Assembly: GCA_011389885.1 (NCBI GenBank)
Contig: JAABTK010000028.1
Coordinates: 1-49,437 of the forward strand
Origin: Gammaproteobacteria bacterium
Lineage (GTDB): Bacteria > Pseudomonadota > Gammaproteobacteria > Chromatiales > Chromatiaceae
Reading direction: 5' to 3'
Length of the DNA stretch: 49,437 nucleotides
Program-made: the position numbers and the translations under genes
Notes under the pieces: generated by a model
Seen by the model: only the letters and a program-made list of their open reading frames with translations
Database searches by the model: none
What the model was told of the DNA's origin: nothing
In this document: positions 25,997 through 34,987 of the stretch, piece after piece
Layout: each line of letters begins with the position of its first letter
Position numbering within the stretch: the first letter of the stretch is position 1

Positions 25997-26467
25997 TCAA
26001 GGGAGCTGCCGCAGCAGGTTGACCATTTCCACCGCCGACAGGGCGGCCTCGGCCCCCTTGTTGCCCGCTTTGGCGCCGGAGCGCTCAATGGCCTGTTCGA
26101 TGGTGTCCACGGTCAGGACGCCGAAGGCGATGGGCAGGCCGTGCTTTTGCATCGACTGGGCCAGGCCCTTCACGCATTCGCCCGCCACATAATCGAAGTG
26201 CGGGGTGCCGCCGCGGATCACCGCGCCCAAGGCCACGATGGCGTCGTAGTCGCCCTTGGCCGCGATGCGCTCCAGCGCCAACGGCATTTCGAAGGCCCCG
26301 GGCACGCGCACGATGGTGATGTCCGCCTCGTCGGCGCCGTGCCGCTTGAGGGCATCGATCGCGCCGGCCAGCAGGCTTTCCACCACGAAGCTGTTGAAAC
26401 GGGCCACTACCAGACAGAAGCGTGCGTTCTGAACGGTGAGGGCGCCTTCGATGGTCTTAATGCTCAT
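25997..26467 (-). CDS. ribH: 6,7-dimethyl-8-ribityllumazine synthase
   Basis: This 156-residue lumazine synthase condenses the ribityl pyrimidine with dihydroxybutanone phosphate, the penultimate step of riboflavin synthesis. Motifs include [27 protein letters not shown] and [16 protein letters not shown] with the catalytic histidine region. The ATG at 26467 is preferred over an upstream in-frame start at 26554 that would read into ribB. It lies 34 bp after the ribB-type gene. Confidence 0.96.
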   Translation of the reverse strand: MSIKTIEGALTVQNARFCLVVARFNSFVVESLLAGAIDALKRHGADEADITIVRVPGAFEMPLALERIAAKGDYDAIVALGAVIRGGTPHFDYVAGECVKGLAQSMQKHGLPIAFGVLTVDTIEQAIERSGAKAGNKGAEAALSAVEMVNLLRQLP

Positions 26468-26501
26468 GTTCGGGGTTCCCGGTTGGATGTTGCTGGAGCG
26501 A

Positions 26502-27617
26502 TTATTCGCAATCCACGTATTCCACCACTTCCAGATCGAAGCCGGAAATGGCATGCAGGCTCTTGGGGGCGCTCAGCACGCGCATCTTGCGCACCCCGAG
26601 GTCGGTGAGGATCTGCGCGCCCACGCCATAGGTGCGCAGGTGCTCGCGGGTCTCGCCGCGGTTCGGCACCTGGTCCTCGGCGTCGTGCAGTTGTACGTCG
26701 CGCATGCGCTGAATGATCTCGCGGGTGGTGTCGTGATTGCGCAGCACCACGATCGCCCCGGCCCCTTCCTTCGCCACCTGGCGCAACGCATTGCGCATCG
26801 GCCAGCCGCAACCGCGGTGATGGGTGTCGAACAGGTCGCACAGGGTGTTCTGCATGTGTACCCGCACCAGCGCCGGCGTCTCCGGGCTCACCTCGCCCTT
26901 CACCAGCGCCAGATGGAGTTCGTTGTCCACGCAATCCTGGTAGGCGATGAGGCGAAAGTCGCCGAATTCGGTGGGCAGGTTGCACTCGCTGACCCGCTCC
27001 ACGGTCTTTTCATTGCGCACCCGGTAGTGGATCAGGTCGGCGATGGTGCCGATCTTCAGGCCGTGTGCCTTGGCGAACACCTCCAGGTCCGGGCGCCGGG
27101 CCATGGTGCCGTCCTCGTTGAGGATCTCCACGATCACCGCCGCCGGGCTGCGCCCCGCCAGTCGCGCCAGGTCGCAACCGGCCTCGGTATGCCCGGCGCG
27201 CACCAGCACGCCGCCGGGCTGGGCCATTAGCGGGAAGATGTGCCCCGGCTGCACCAAGTCCTGCGGCTGGGCCTCGGGCTGCACCGCGGCCTGCACCGTG
27301 GTGGCCCGATCCGCCGCCGAAATGCCGGTGGTCACGCCCTCGGCGGCCTCGATGGACACGGTGAAATTGGTGGCATGCGCGGACTCGTTCACCCCCACCA
27401 TTAGCGGCAGGCGCAACTGCTGACAGCGTTCCTTGGTCAGGGTCATGCAGATCAGGCCGCGGCCGTAGCGGGCCATGAAATTCACCGCCTCGGGCGTCAC
27501 CGCCTCCGCCGCCATTACCAGATCGCCCTCGTTCTCGCGGTCTTCGTCGTCCATGATGATCACCATCTTGCCTTGACGCAGATCCTCGATGATTTCTTCA
27601 GTGCTATTGAGGGACAT
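26502..27617 (-). CDS. ribB: 3,4-dihydroxy-2-butanone 4-phosphate synthase with degenerate GTP cyclohydrolase II-like domain
   Basis: This 371-residue protein has an intact RibB domain (about 1-200): [10 protein letters not shown] at 23-32, FTVSIEA at 85-91 and [14 protein letters not shown] at 142-155. It makes the four-carbon precursor of the xylene ring. Residues 206-368 align with GTP cyclohydrolase II, but the zinc-site segment reads VHMQN at 253-257 and HHRGCG at 266-271 where active enzymes have a HSEC and a CDCG motif. Two of three zinc cysteines are therefore missing. This matches RibBX-type proteins of other proteobacteria, so a separate RibA is expected elsewhere. GGAGAG precedes the ATG at 27617. 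No FMN riboswitch was recognised upstream. Confidence 0.9.
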   Translation of the reverse strand: MSLNSTEEIIEDLRQGKMVIIMDDEDRENEGDLVMAAEAVTPEAVNFMARYGRGLICMTLTKERCQQLRLPLMVGVNESAHATNFTVSIEAAEGVTTGISAADRATTVQAAVQPEAQPQDLVQPGHIFPLMAQPGGVLVRAGHTEAGCDLARLAGRSPAAVIVEILNEDGTMARRPDLEVFAKAHGLKIGTIADLIHYRVRNEKTVERVSECNLPTEFGDFRLIAYQDCVDNELHLALVKGEVSPETPALVRVHMQNTLCDLFDTHHRGCGWPMRNALRQVAKEGAGAIVVLRNHDTTREIIQRMRDVQLHDAEDQVPNRGETREHLRTYGVGAQILTDLGVRKMRVLSAPKSLHAISGFDLEVVEYVDCE

Positions 27618-27761
27618 TGCTCTCCCCGGCCCGGTCGCCATGGTGTCTACGGAAAAGCCGACTATCATAGCAAACAGTGGCGAAGGGGGAAAAACCAGAA
27701 TATGAGCGGGTTTACCCGCGGCCGATCGTCGGCCAAGCATCCACCGCATCGCGCACGATTC

Positions 27762-27798
27762 GGGTGCGCCAAACCGGCGCGGCAAGCGGCGCATAGCG
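27762..27798. repeat. Left flank of repeat B interrupted by A3
   Basis: GGGTGCGCCAAACCGGCGCG and CAAGCGGCGCATAGC match the sequence at 43540-43575 (GGGTGCGCCAACCCGGCGCG and CAAGCGTTACATAGC). Copy A3 starts immediately after it. The partner flank is at 28177. Confidence 0.55.
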
Positions 27799-27800
27799 GC

Positions 27801-28169
27801 CTAGTGCGCCTGCGCCTAAGTATCGGACACAACCCAGGCGCCTTCGGCACGCAGAGCCCGCGGAGAACCGCAGCGGGCGCAGCGGGCGCAGAGAGGCGTT
27901 TCAATTGAAAGGATCAGCGCCGCCCTCGACATCCGCCGCCTCAGCGGCGAATGCACTTCGCTGGCCCGCCCGCTGTATGACTACGGGCTCGAGGCGTACA
28001 CGCCTTGGCCCGGGTGCGTAACCGCAAACCCGCACAGCCCGAGGGCTGTACTCCAGGCGGCTAGGCGGCGCTGGGGCGCCGGGCGGCATAAGCAGCCAAA
28101 AAACCTCCTCCGCGCCCTCTGCGTTCCCTGATGGCGTTGTTTCCGTTATTTGAGCGCAGGCGTACTAGC
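27801..28169. repeat. Long-TIR interspersed repeat, copy A3
   Basis: This 369-bp element is bounded by CTAG on both sides (27801-27804 and 28166-28169). The left end reads CTAGTGCGCCTGCGCCTAAG and TATCGGACACAACCCAGGCG. The right end, reverse complemented, reads CTAGTACGCCTGCGCTCAAA and TAACGGAAACAACGCCATCA. The body, including CGGAGAACCGCAGCGGGCGC and CCGCACAGCCCGAGGGCTGT, is closely similar to 37211-37552 in the opposite orientation. No protein-coding gene is credible inside it. Confidence 0.8.
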
Positions 28170-28176
28170 TAGCAAG

Positions 28177-28215
28177 ATGGTATGAGAATCCCCGGAAATG
28201 GCCTAAGCTCGTCCC
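28177..28215. repeat. Right flank of repeat B interrupted by A3
   Basis: GATGGTATGAGAATCCCCGG and the next bases closely match 43627-43666 (GATGGTATGAGAATCCCCAG). With the flank at 27762 it suggests that A3 lies within an older repeat copy. Confidence 0.55.
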
Positions 28216-28239
28216 AACCACCCCACGGAGAACCGCCCC

Positions 28240-29013
28240 ATGCACCGATCAATGCTGACGATGACCCTGACCCTGGCGCTCCTGTGGCCCCTTAGCGGCC
28301 GCGCCGAGGCGCCGCCCGCCGCGGCCGATACGGCCGGCTGCGTGATCCTGCTGCACGGCATGGGCCGCACCGAAAGATCCATGGCCAAGCTCGGGGACCG
28401 CCTCGCGGAGGCCGGCTACCAGGTCTGGAATCAGGGTTATCCCTCCACCGAGCAAACCGTGCAGGCCCTCGCCGCGCCGCACATCGAACGGGGCCTACAG
28501 GCCTGTAACGCCGCCGCCGCCGCGCCCATCCACTTCGTCACCCACTCCCTAGGCGGCATCCTGGTGCGCTACTACCTGCAACAGCGCCGCATCGCAGGCC
28601 TCGGCCGCATCGTCATGCTGGCGCCGCCAAACCAAGGCAGCGAGGTCGCCGACGCCCTGCAGGGCAATTGGCTGTACCAAAAGATCACCGGACCCGCGGG
28701 GCAACAACTCGGCATCGGCCCGAACAGCCTGCCCAATCGCCTGCAACCGGTGGCCGCCAGTATCGGCGTCATCATCGGCCGCAACTCCTCGGACCCCTGG
28801 TTTTCGCCGCTGCTCCCCGGCGAAAACGACGGCAAGGTCTCGGTGCGGCGCGCCCGACTCGAAGAAATGGACGATTTTTTGGTGGTGGACGCCGGCCACA
28901 CCTTTGTCATGCGCGACGACGAGGTCATCCGGCAGGTGCTGGAGTTCTTGCACAACGGCCGTTTTGACCACCCCGAGGCCCCGGTGATCGCACCCAAACC
29001 CAAGGCGCCTTGA
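28240..29013 (+). CDS. Exported alpha/beta-hydrolase, lipase/acetyltransferase-like
   Basis: This 257-residue protein has a signal peptide (hydrophobic to about residue 22, RAEA) and an alpha/beta-hydrolase fold. The oxyanion loop is LLHGMG (37-42), the nucleophile is Ser103 in THSLGG, the likely acid is Asp197 in GENDGKV, and His220 lies in DAGHTFVM. It resembles small triacylglycerol lipase/PGAP1-like exported hydrolases, but the natural ester is unknown. ACGGAGAACC precedes the ATG. Its stop is 1 bp before the next start, so it is probably coupled to the ElyC/YdcF-like gene. Confidence 0.8.
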   Translation: MHRSMLTMTLTLALLWPLSGRAEAPPAAADTAGCVILLHGMGRTERSMAKLGDRLAEAGYQVWNQGYPSTEQTVQALAAPHIERGLQACNAAAAAPIHFVTHSLGGILVRYYLQQRRIAGLGRIVMLAPPNQGSEVADALQGNWLYQKITGPAGQQLGIGPNSLPNRLQPVAASIGVIIGRNSSDPWFSPLLPGENDGKVSVRRARLEEMDDFLVVDAGHTFVMRDDEVIRQVLEFLHNGRFDHPEAPVIAPKPKAP

Positions 29014-29014
29014 A

Positions 29015-29806
29015 ATGCACCTCACCCGACTGCTCGAAAACCTGCTATTCCCGCCCGCGCTGTCGCTGCTCTTATTGCTGCTGAGCCTGGGCTTTTTGGC
29101 CGCCGACCGGCGCGGCCGGGGCGCCGCGCTGGTGCTGCTGGCCGCGGCCTCGCTGTACCTGGCGGCCATCCCCGCGTTCACCCAGCAACTGGCCGACCGG
29201 CTGCAAGTGCATCCCGTGCTCAAGGCCGAAGGGCTGAACCCGAAGCCGCCCGCGGCCATCGTGGTGCTGGCCTTTCAGCGCTATAGCGACGCCCCCGAAT
29301 ACGGCGGCGACACCTCCTCCGGGGCGGAGATGGAACGCCTGCGCTACGCCGCCCGCCTGCACCGCGCCAGCGGGCTGCCCATCGCCACCATCGGCGGCGA
29401 CGCCCTGCGCACCGGCGTGGCCGGCGCCGACCTAATGGCCGACACCCTGGAACAGGCCTTCCGCGTACCGGTGCGCTGGCGCGACGGCCGCAGCCGCCAC
29501 ACCTGGGACAACGCCCGCTTCGCCCGCGAGATCCTGCAAGCCGAGGGCATCGGGCGGGTCGTGCTGGTGACCCACGCCTGGCACCTGCGCCGGGCCGCAT
29601 TGCTGTTCGAAGACCAGGGCTTCGAGGTGATCCCGGCCCCCACCGCCTTTTACCGCCGAGATCCGGCGCAACGCGGACTCGGGGCCTGGATCCCGGCCCC
29701 CGAGGCGCTGCTGGAGTCCAAGCGCTACCTGCGCGAATGGGTGGGGCTGGCCCTATTGGCGCTGCAACGTCGGTTCGGCGACGCCCCGACCCCAGCCGCC
29801 GAATAG
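29015..29806 (+). CDS. ElyC/SanA/YdcF family (DUF218) envelope protein
   Basis: This 263-residue protein has two N-terminal membrane helices (about residues 12-30 and 36-52) and a soluble DUF218 domain. The domain shows AAIVVLAFQRY, GLPIATIGGDAL and the RSRHTWDNARFAREIL and VLVTHAWHLRRA motifs of the family. E. coli ElyC, with the same layout, is needed for peptidoglycan and enterobacterial antigen lipid-carrier homeostasis; the same role here is inference. It follows the hydrolase gene by one base. Confidence 0.85.
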   Translation: MHLTRLLENLLFPPALSLLLLLLSLGFLAADRRGRGAALVLLAAASLYLAAIPAFTQQLADRLQVHPVLKAEGLNPKPPAAIVVLAFQRYSDAPEYGGDTSSGAEMERLRYAARLHRASGLPIATIGGDALRTGVAGADLMADTLEQAFRVPVRWRDGRSRHTWDNARFAREILQAEGIGRVVLVTHAWHLRRAALLFEDQGFEVIPAPTAFYRRDPAQRGLGAWIPAPEALLESKRYLREWVGLALLALQRRFGDAPTPAAE

Positions 29807-29826
29807 TCGCCCTCTCAGGATTAGCC

Positions 29827-30300
29827 TAGGCCGCCTGCGCAACAGCGCCACTTACGCAACGCAGAGGGCGCAGAGGACCGCAGAGCGCGCGGAGGAGGTT
29901 TTGCTTGCTGATGTAGCGCCCCAGCGTGGGAAGGCCCGTCCGGCGCCCGAGTCCGCCGGCGCCGAAGTCACGGAAACAACCTGGAAGTCGAGGCTTTAGC
30001 CAGGCTTGGGGGCGGTATAACGCCAAGGCCAACCCCCGGCGGAAGCATGCAAAACTAAAGTTTTGCACTCCAGCCATAAGCCAGGCCTTGATCCTCAAAC
30101 CGGCCATGACCCGCCTGGAGTGCAAAGGCCCCGCCTTTGCAAAGCTCGGCGATAGCCGAGCTATTGAACCCCAATCCTTTCGGTGGCCGGAGCGTTGATC
30201 AAGGCCCAAAAAGATGACCCAGGCCCGCCCGCAATCCCTATAAAAAACCTCTGCGCCCTTTGCGCTCTTCCTTCGCGCCCTTTGCGTTATATCTTTGTAG
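29827..30300. repeat. Long-TIR interspersed repeat, copy A4, with hairpin-rich core
   Basis: The left end is CTAGGCCGCCTGCGCAACAG, followed by CAACGCAGAGGGCGCAGAGG. The right end, reverse complemented, is ATAACGCAAAGGGCGCGAAG, followed by GCGCAAAGGGCGCAGAGG. The core contains GCAAAACTAAAGTTTTGC (30049-30066), TTTGCACTCCAG matched by inverted CTGGAGTGCAAA, and the AGCTCGGCGATAGCCGAGCT dyad. No gene is seen in the 587 bp between the ElyC-like and MFS genes, which is mostly this element. Confidence 0.65.
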
Positions 30301-30393
30301 CCGGGCTTGGGGCTTCGTTCGGCCCGGCTAAAGCCTTGAACTCGAAGGCGTCCCAAACGTCCTGAAATTCCACTGCCGTTGATCGCTCCTCCG

Positions 30394-31707
30394 CTAGCCG
30401 CTCACCTCTGGCAACCGCCAAGTCCAGGCGGCGGAGATTAGGGCTAGCCACGAAAGCAAAAACACCACGCCGGCCGGCCCCCAAACATCGCCGAGGATGC
30501 CGACCAAGCCGCCGCTCAGCATGGCTACGCCGACTACGGTATTGCTGACCGCCACTAGGGCGGCGCGATTATCGGCGGTGGCCATGTCCACCAAATAGAC
30601 CTTGCGACCCAGGCGGATGCCGCCGTGGAACACGGTGAGGGCGGCGAAGAAGCCCACATGCGTCCAGCTCGATTCGAGCCCGGCGGACCCCGTCCGCACC
30701 AGGGCGAACAGCAACAGCCCGAGCAGCCCGGCGCAGATCGCGGCGGCGGCCATCACCCGGCGGGCGGAGCGGTCGCCCAGCCAGCCCCAAATGGGCGCGC
30801 TAATGCTGCCGGCCAGGCCGCTGGCGATAATCATCAGGCCCAGGCCGGCGGCCGCGCCGTCGGTCATCTGCTGGGCCAACAGCACGAAGAAGGGCGGCAT
30901 CAGGGCGATGCTCAGAAACAGCGTGCGGGCGATCACGAAGCGCCTAAAGTCGATCTCGGTGCGCAACAGCCCCAGGCTCTGGAGGGCCACCTGCACCGCA
31001 TTGGCGCCGCCCTCGGTGGCCCCGGGCTGTTCGCGGATGGACCAAAAGACCAGCGCCGCCAGCCCCCAGAGCGCCGCCGCCGCGGCCAGCAGCCCGAAGA
31101 ACAGGCCGGCCCCGGCGCCTTGGCCCGCCGCCAACTCCAGCCACAGCCCCAGACCGAAAACCGCCAGCCCGGCGAGGCCCGCGCTATAGCCCATCAGGGT
31201 CCCGCGCCGGCTCTTGGAAACGGTCTTGCCGAGCACGTCCTTGGCCGCAACCGAGCAAAAGCCGCGGGCCAGGCTGTAGACGACCAAGAGCCCGATCACC
31301 GCCCAGCCCGCCGCCGCGCCTTCGAGCCCCAACACGCCGAAGGCCATCAGGATTAAGCTAACGGCGGTAAGCCCGGCGCCGAACAGCCAAACCCATTTGC
31401 GGATCGCCATACGGCGGATGAAGGCCGCCACCATTAGCTGGGGCAACAGCACCCCGGCCTCGCGAATGGGCACCAGGAAACCGGCGAAGGCCGCCGGCGC
31501 GCCCAGGCTGCCCAGGATCCAGGGCAGCACCAGGCGGGCGCTGGAGAGTTCGTCCGCCACCTTGGTGAGCAGGTTGGCGAGCAAATAGGCGAAGTAATTC
31601 CGCGGCTGATCGTTGCAGGCCTTCTCTGGGATGTCCTTGCAGACCCGCGCATCCTCGTCGCCGGTGACCAGGTCGTAGAGGCTGTTTAAGAGCTTGCGGT
31701 GCTGCAT
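30394..31707 (-). CDS. Major facilitator superfamily transporter, 12-TM type
   Basis: This 437-residue protein has about 12 hydrophobic helices separated by short charged loops. Between helices 2 and 3 is a basic loop, RRMAIRKW, and after helix 8 comes GWLGDRSARRV, the MFS motif-A-like repeat. The first 45 residues before the membrane part include four cysteines or acidic residues (VCKDIPEKAC). The substrate cannot be inferred. The start at 31707 is chosen because the upstream extension to 31779 is compositionally odd and lacks a ribosome binding site, but support is weak. The TAG stop lies in a CTAG next to intergenic DNA holding A4. Confidence 0.75.
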   Translation of the reverse strand: MQHRKLLNSLYDLVTGDEDARVCKDIPEKACNDQPRNYFAYLLANLLTKVADELSSARLVLPWILGSLGAPAAFAGFLVPIREAGVLLPQLMVAAFIRRMAIRKWVWLFGAGLTAVSLILMAFGVLGLEGAAAGWAVIGLLVVYSLARGFCSVAAKDVLGKTVSKSRRGTLMGYSAGLAGLAVFGLGLWLELAAGQGAGAGLFFGLLAAAAALWGLAALVFWSIREQPGATEGGANAVQVALQSLGLLRTEIDFRRFVIARTLFLSIALMPPFFVLLAQQMTDGAAAGLGLMIIASGLAGSISAPIWGWLGDRSARRVMAAAAICAGLLGLLLFALVRTGSAGLESSWTHVGFFAALTVFHGGIRLGRKVYLVDMATADNRAALVAVSNTVVGVAMLSGGLVGILGDVWGPAGVVFLLSWLALISAAWTWRLPEVSG

Positions 31708-31846
31708 GGGACCCCGGGCCGCGGCAAAAGGGGTATTTTGCCACAGGCGGCGGCCCGGCGCCGCCGCGTTAGAACGCACCGGCGGCGCAAATTGCGCCTT
31801 TCTTGGCGCGCTTTTGGGGGGTTAAAACGGGTGTTGAGCCCGCCTC

Positions 31847-32434
31847 TTAGGCCGCCGCCAAGCGCTTGATCGCCGCTACATAGTTTTCGTTGCGGTCCTC
31901 CGCCAGGCCAAGCTCTTTGCGCAGCCGCAGTACGGCGCCGGGATCGGCCGACTCGATGGCCACCGATTGAATGAGCTGGCCGTCGATGCGCAACTCGTCG
32001 TACTCGGCGCGCGCCTGTTGCAGGTTGAACTTGGCCCGGCGTTTGCTAACCCCCACGCGGAACAGGCCGGGCTCGGCATCCACCACCTCGGACAACAGGC
32101 GCTCCAGCCCATAGTCGCCCTGGAGGCCCGGCGCCGCCTCGATCTCCCACAACGGCAACAGCTTTTGGCGCAAAAAGCCCGCCGGCAACGGGAATTCGTG
32201 CTGGGCGTAGGGCAGCCACTGCTCCAGCTCATCCTCGGCATGAATTAGGATTTTCACCTCCAGCCGTCCGTTGCGGATCTTAGTGTTGGCCTGATCGGCG
32301 GCGTGCGAAATCAGGTACTGCTCGGCGCTTTCGGTATCCTCCTCGCCGCCGCCTAGGCCATAGAGCCGGGGCAGCACGAAGGATAGATCCGGGGCGAATA
32401 CGCGGAACTCGTAACGCGGGGCCAGAATAGTCAT
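31847..32434 (-). CDS. CYTH-like domain protein
   Basis: This 195-residue protein is a stand-alone domain that resembles the CYTH (CyaB-thiamine triphosphatase) fold. An N-terminal YEFRVFA strand, NTKIRNGRLEVKILIH, VSKRRAKFNLQ, and AEYDELRIDGQLIQSVAIES alternate charged beta strands as in a tunnel fold. The canonical ExExK reads EFR here and is not exact, so catalytic activity is uncertain. Possible roles are polyphosphate or nucleotide triphosphatase. It is followed by the convergent dapC region and lies 139 bp from the MFS gene. Confidence 0.5.
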   Translation of the reverse strand: MTILAPRYEFRVFAPDLSFVLPRLYGLGGGEEDTESAEQYLISHAADQANTKIRNGRLEVKILIHAEDELEQWLPYAQHEFPLPAGFLRQKLLPLWEIEAAPGLQGDYGLERLLSEVVDAEPGLFRVGVSKRRAKFNLQQARAEYDELRIDGQLIQSVAIESADPGAVLRLRKELGLAEDRNENYVAAIKRLAAA

Positions 32435-32652
32435 AGGCGGTCTCTTTCGGTGGTGTCATGCAACGGCGGTGCGGCAGCCGTCGCCTGGCGTGAGCGGCGC
32501 CGGGTGGCGCGCCTCATCGGCGAACCCGAACCCAGCGCAAGCTTGGCAGACCCAGCCCGGCCCATCGCCTGCAGGCAAGCGCCTATACCCTAGACCTTCT
32601 CAGGGTGCAATTCCAGCCCAGCCGCGGCCTTGCCGCCGCAAGCGTCGGCAGT

Positions 32653-32682
32653 TTGGCCGGCAAGCCGGCTTTGCCCTATACT
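32653..32682 (+). promoter_or_regulatory. Candidate promoter of dapC
   Basis: TTGGCC (32653-32658) is followed after 18 bp by TATACT (32677-32682), 33 bp before the dapC ATG. Each hexamer matches four or five consensus positions. The remaining 32435-32652 gap shows no credible gene. Confidence 0.4.
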
Positions 32683-32714
32683 AGCCCGCCTGTTTTCTGC
32701 GCCCCGAAAAGCCT

Positions 32715-33908
32715 ATGAACCCCGATCTGGCTCGCCTCCAGCCCTACCCGTTCGAAAAGCTCGCCCAGCTAAAGCGTGGCGTCACGCCGCCCGCCGAGCT
32801 GCCCCCAATCGCCCTCTCCATCGGCGAGCCCAAGGACCCCACGCCCGGTTTCATTCACGAGGCGGTGCTAAGCCACCTGCATGGCCTCTCGGCCTACCCC
32901 TCCACCAAGGGCCTGGCGGCGCTGCGCGAGGCCATCGCCGACTGGCTGGGGCGGCGCTTCGACCTCTGCGACTCGGTCGACCCCGAGCGCCAGGTGCTGC
33001 CGGTGAACGGCACCCGCGAGGCCCTGTTCGCCTTCGCCCAGGCCGTGGTGGACCGCAGCGACGGGCCGCTGGTGCTGATGCCCAACCCCTTTTATCAAAT
33101 CTACGAGGGGGCCGCGCTGCTGGCCGGGGCCGAACCGCGCTTCCTCGACTGCCGGGCGGAAAACGGCTTCCGGCCCGACTTCGACCGCGTCAGCGAGGCC
33201 GACTGGCGGCGCTGCCAACTGCTCTACCTGTGCTCGCCGGGCAACCCCGCCGGCGCGGTGCTGGATATCGAGACCCTGCAAGGGCTGATCGGAAAGGCCC
33301 TGAAATACAACTTTATTATCGCCGCGGACGAGTGCTATTCCGAAATCTACGCAGAACACCAGCAAGCCCCGCCCAGCCTGTTGCAGGCCGCGCGCGACAT
33401 GGGGCTGGAAAGCTTTCGCCACTGCGTGGTGTTCCACAGCCTGTCCAAGCGCTCCAACGCGCCCGGGCTGCGCTCGGGCTTCGTCGCCGGTGATGCCGAT
33501 ATTATCGAGTGTTTCCTGCTCTACCGCACCTACCACGGCTGCGCCATGCCGCTGCAACACCAGGCCGCCAGCCAGCAGGCCTGGGCCGACGAGCAGCATG
33601 TGCGGGCGAGCCGCGAGCGCTATCGGCAAAAGTTCGACGCGGTGCTGGAGATCCTCAACGATGCGCTGCCGGTGGAGCGCCCCCAGGGCGGCTTCTACCT
33701 TTGGCCCGAAACGCCCATCCCCGACACCGACTTTGCCCGCGGCCTGTTCGAACAGCAACACCTCACGGTACTGCCAGGGCGCTATCTGTCGCGCGACACC
33801 GCCCACGGCAACCCCGGCGCGAACCGCATCCGCATGGCCCTGGTGCCCGCCCTCGACGAATGCGTAGAGGCCGCCAAACGCATCCACACCTACATCGAAA
33901 CCCTGTAA
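32715..33908 (+). CDS. dapC: Succinyldiaminopimelate transaminase
   Basis: This 397-residue fold-type I aminotransferase transfers the amino group to N-succinyl-2-amino-6-oxopimelate in the succinylase branch of lysine/DAP synthesis. It shows [13 protein letters not shown] at the N-terminus, the [14 protein letters not shown] segment, [18 protein letters not shown], the PLP lysine in HSLSKRSN and [10 protein letters not shown]. The next gene is dapD, 19 bp downstream, which supports this assignment over other aminotransferases. Confidence 0.93.
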   Translation: MNPDLARLQPYPFEKLAQLKRGVTPPAELPPIALSIGEPKDPTPGFIHEAVLSHLHGLSAYPSTKGLAALREAIADWLGRRFDLCDSVDPERQVLPVNGTREALFAFAQAVVDRSDGPLVLMPNPFYQIYEGAALLAGAEPRFLDCRAENGFRPDFDRVSEADWRRCQLLYLCSPGNPAGAVLDIETLQGLIGKALKYNFIIAADECYSEIYAEHQQAPPSLLQAARDMGLESFRHCVVFHSLSKRSNAPGLRSGFVAGDADIIECFLLYRTYHGCAMPLQHQAASQQAWADEQHVRASRERYRQKFDAVLEILNDALPVERPQGGFYLWPETPIPDTDFARGLFEQQHLTVLPGRYLSRDTAHGNPGANRIRMALVPALDECVEAAKRIHTYIETL

Positions 33909-33927
33909 TCGCATCCCGGAGAACCCA

Positions 33928-34746
33928 ATGAGCGAAATCCAGCAGACCATCATCGACGCCTTTGAAAAACGCGCCGAGATCAACCCGCGCAACGTGGACA
34001 CCCTGGTGAAGGACGCCGTAGAGGCCGCCATCGACCAACTCGACTGCGGCGAGATCCGCGTGGCCGAAAAGCAAAACGGCGCCTGGGTGGTGAACGACTG
34101 GGTCAAAAAGGCCGTGTTGCTCTCCTTCCGCATCCACGACAACGAATTCTTGAAGGGCGGCTTCACCAACTACTACGACAAGGTCCCCTCCAAATTCGCC
34201 GACTACAACAGCCGCGACTTCCGCGAGGGCGGCGCCCGCATCGTGCCCCCCGCTACCGCCCGCAAGGGGGCCTACATCGCCCCCGGCGCGGTGCTGATGC
34301 CGTCCTATATCAATATCGGGGCCTATGTGGGCAGCGGCACCATGGTGGACACCTGGGCCACCGTCGGCTCCTGCGCCCAAATCGGCAAGGACGTACATCT
34401 CTCCGGCGGCGTCGGCATCGGCGGCGTACTCGAACCCCTGCAAGCCGCCCCCACCATCATCGAAGACAACTGCTTCATCGGCGCCCGCTCCGAGATCGTC
34501 GAGGGCGTGATCGTCGAACAGGGCGCGGTGATCTCCATGGGCGTCTACATCGGCCAATCCACCAAGATCTACAACCGCGAAAGCGGCGAAATCATCTACG
34601 GCCGCGTACCCGCGGGCGCGGTGGTGGTCCCAGGCTCCCTGCCCGCCAAAGACGGCAGCCACAGCCTCTACTGCGCGGTCATTATCAAGCAAGTGGACGC
34701 AAAGACCCGCGGCAAGGTCGGCATCAACGAACTGCTGCGCGACTGA
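33928..34746 (+). CDS. dapD: 2,3,4,5-tetrahydropyridine-2,6-dicarboxylate N-succinyltransferase
   Basis: This 272-residue protein succinylates tetrahydrodipicolinate using succinyl-CoA. Its N-terminal helical domain is followed by a left-handed beta helix of hexapeptide repeats ([38 protein letters not shown]) and by the [14 protein letters not shown] segment. It matches E. coli DapD length and sequence pattern. CGGAGAACCC precedes the ATG. It follows dapC as one transcript; repeat A5 comes after it. Confidence 0.97.
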   Translation: MSEIQQTIIDAFEKRAEINPRNVDTLVKDAVEAAIDQLDCGEIRVAEKQNGAWVVNDWVKKAVLLSFRIHDNEFLKGGFTNYYDKVPSKFADYNSRDFREGGARIVPPATARKGAYIAPGAVLMPSYINIGAYVGSGTMVDTWATVGSCAQIGKDVHLSGGVGIGGVLEPLQAAPTIIEDNCFIGARSEIVEGVIVEQGAVISMGVYIGQSTKIYNRESGEIIYGRVPAGAVVVPGSLPAKDGSHSLYCAVIIKQVDAKTRGKVGINELLRD

Positions 34747-34766
34747 GCAGGGCTATACGCACCGCT

Positions 34767-34965
34767 TTTAGGAACGCAGAGGGCGCAGAGGATTCGCAGA
34801 GAACGCAGAGATTGTTTTTGAGGTTGAGCCTTCAGGCGCTGCGGTCCCCGGGGCCGACCGGCTAAAGCCTCAACCTCCAGGCAACGAAATCGCCGGGATC
34901 CAATAACCTCCGGCAACAAGACACTCTGCGCCCTCTGCGCCTCCTCTGCGAACTCTGCGTTCCCC
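34767..34965. repeat. Short inverted-repeat element, copy A5
   Basis: TTAGGAACGCAGAGGGCGCA begins the left arm and the right arm ends CCTCTGCGAACTCTGCGTTCC-like sequence that reverse complements to GGAACGCAGAGTTCGCAGAG. The arms total about 45 bp each around a GC-rich core of about 110 bp. It fills the 241-bp space between dapD and the ArsC-like gene. It lacks the CTAG-bounded ACGCCTGCGC end of A1-A3. Confidence 0.65.
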
Positions 34966-34987
34966 AACCCGCGTCGGATAAGTCTCA

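Noticed and set aside
27618-27800. FMN riboswitch upstream of ribB
   Set aside because: The conserved core words of the FMN aptamer were not found, and this stretch leads directly into repeats B and A3.
32469-32684. 71-codon ORF before dapC
   Set aside because: It lacks a ribosome binding site and covers the candidate dapC promoter. Composition is low-complexity (Pro, Arg, Ala).
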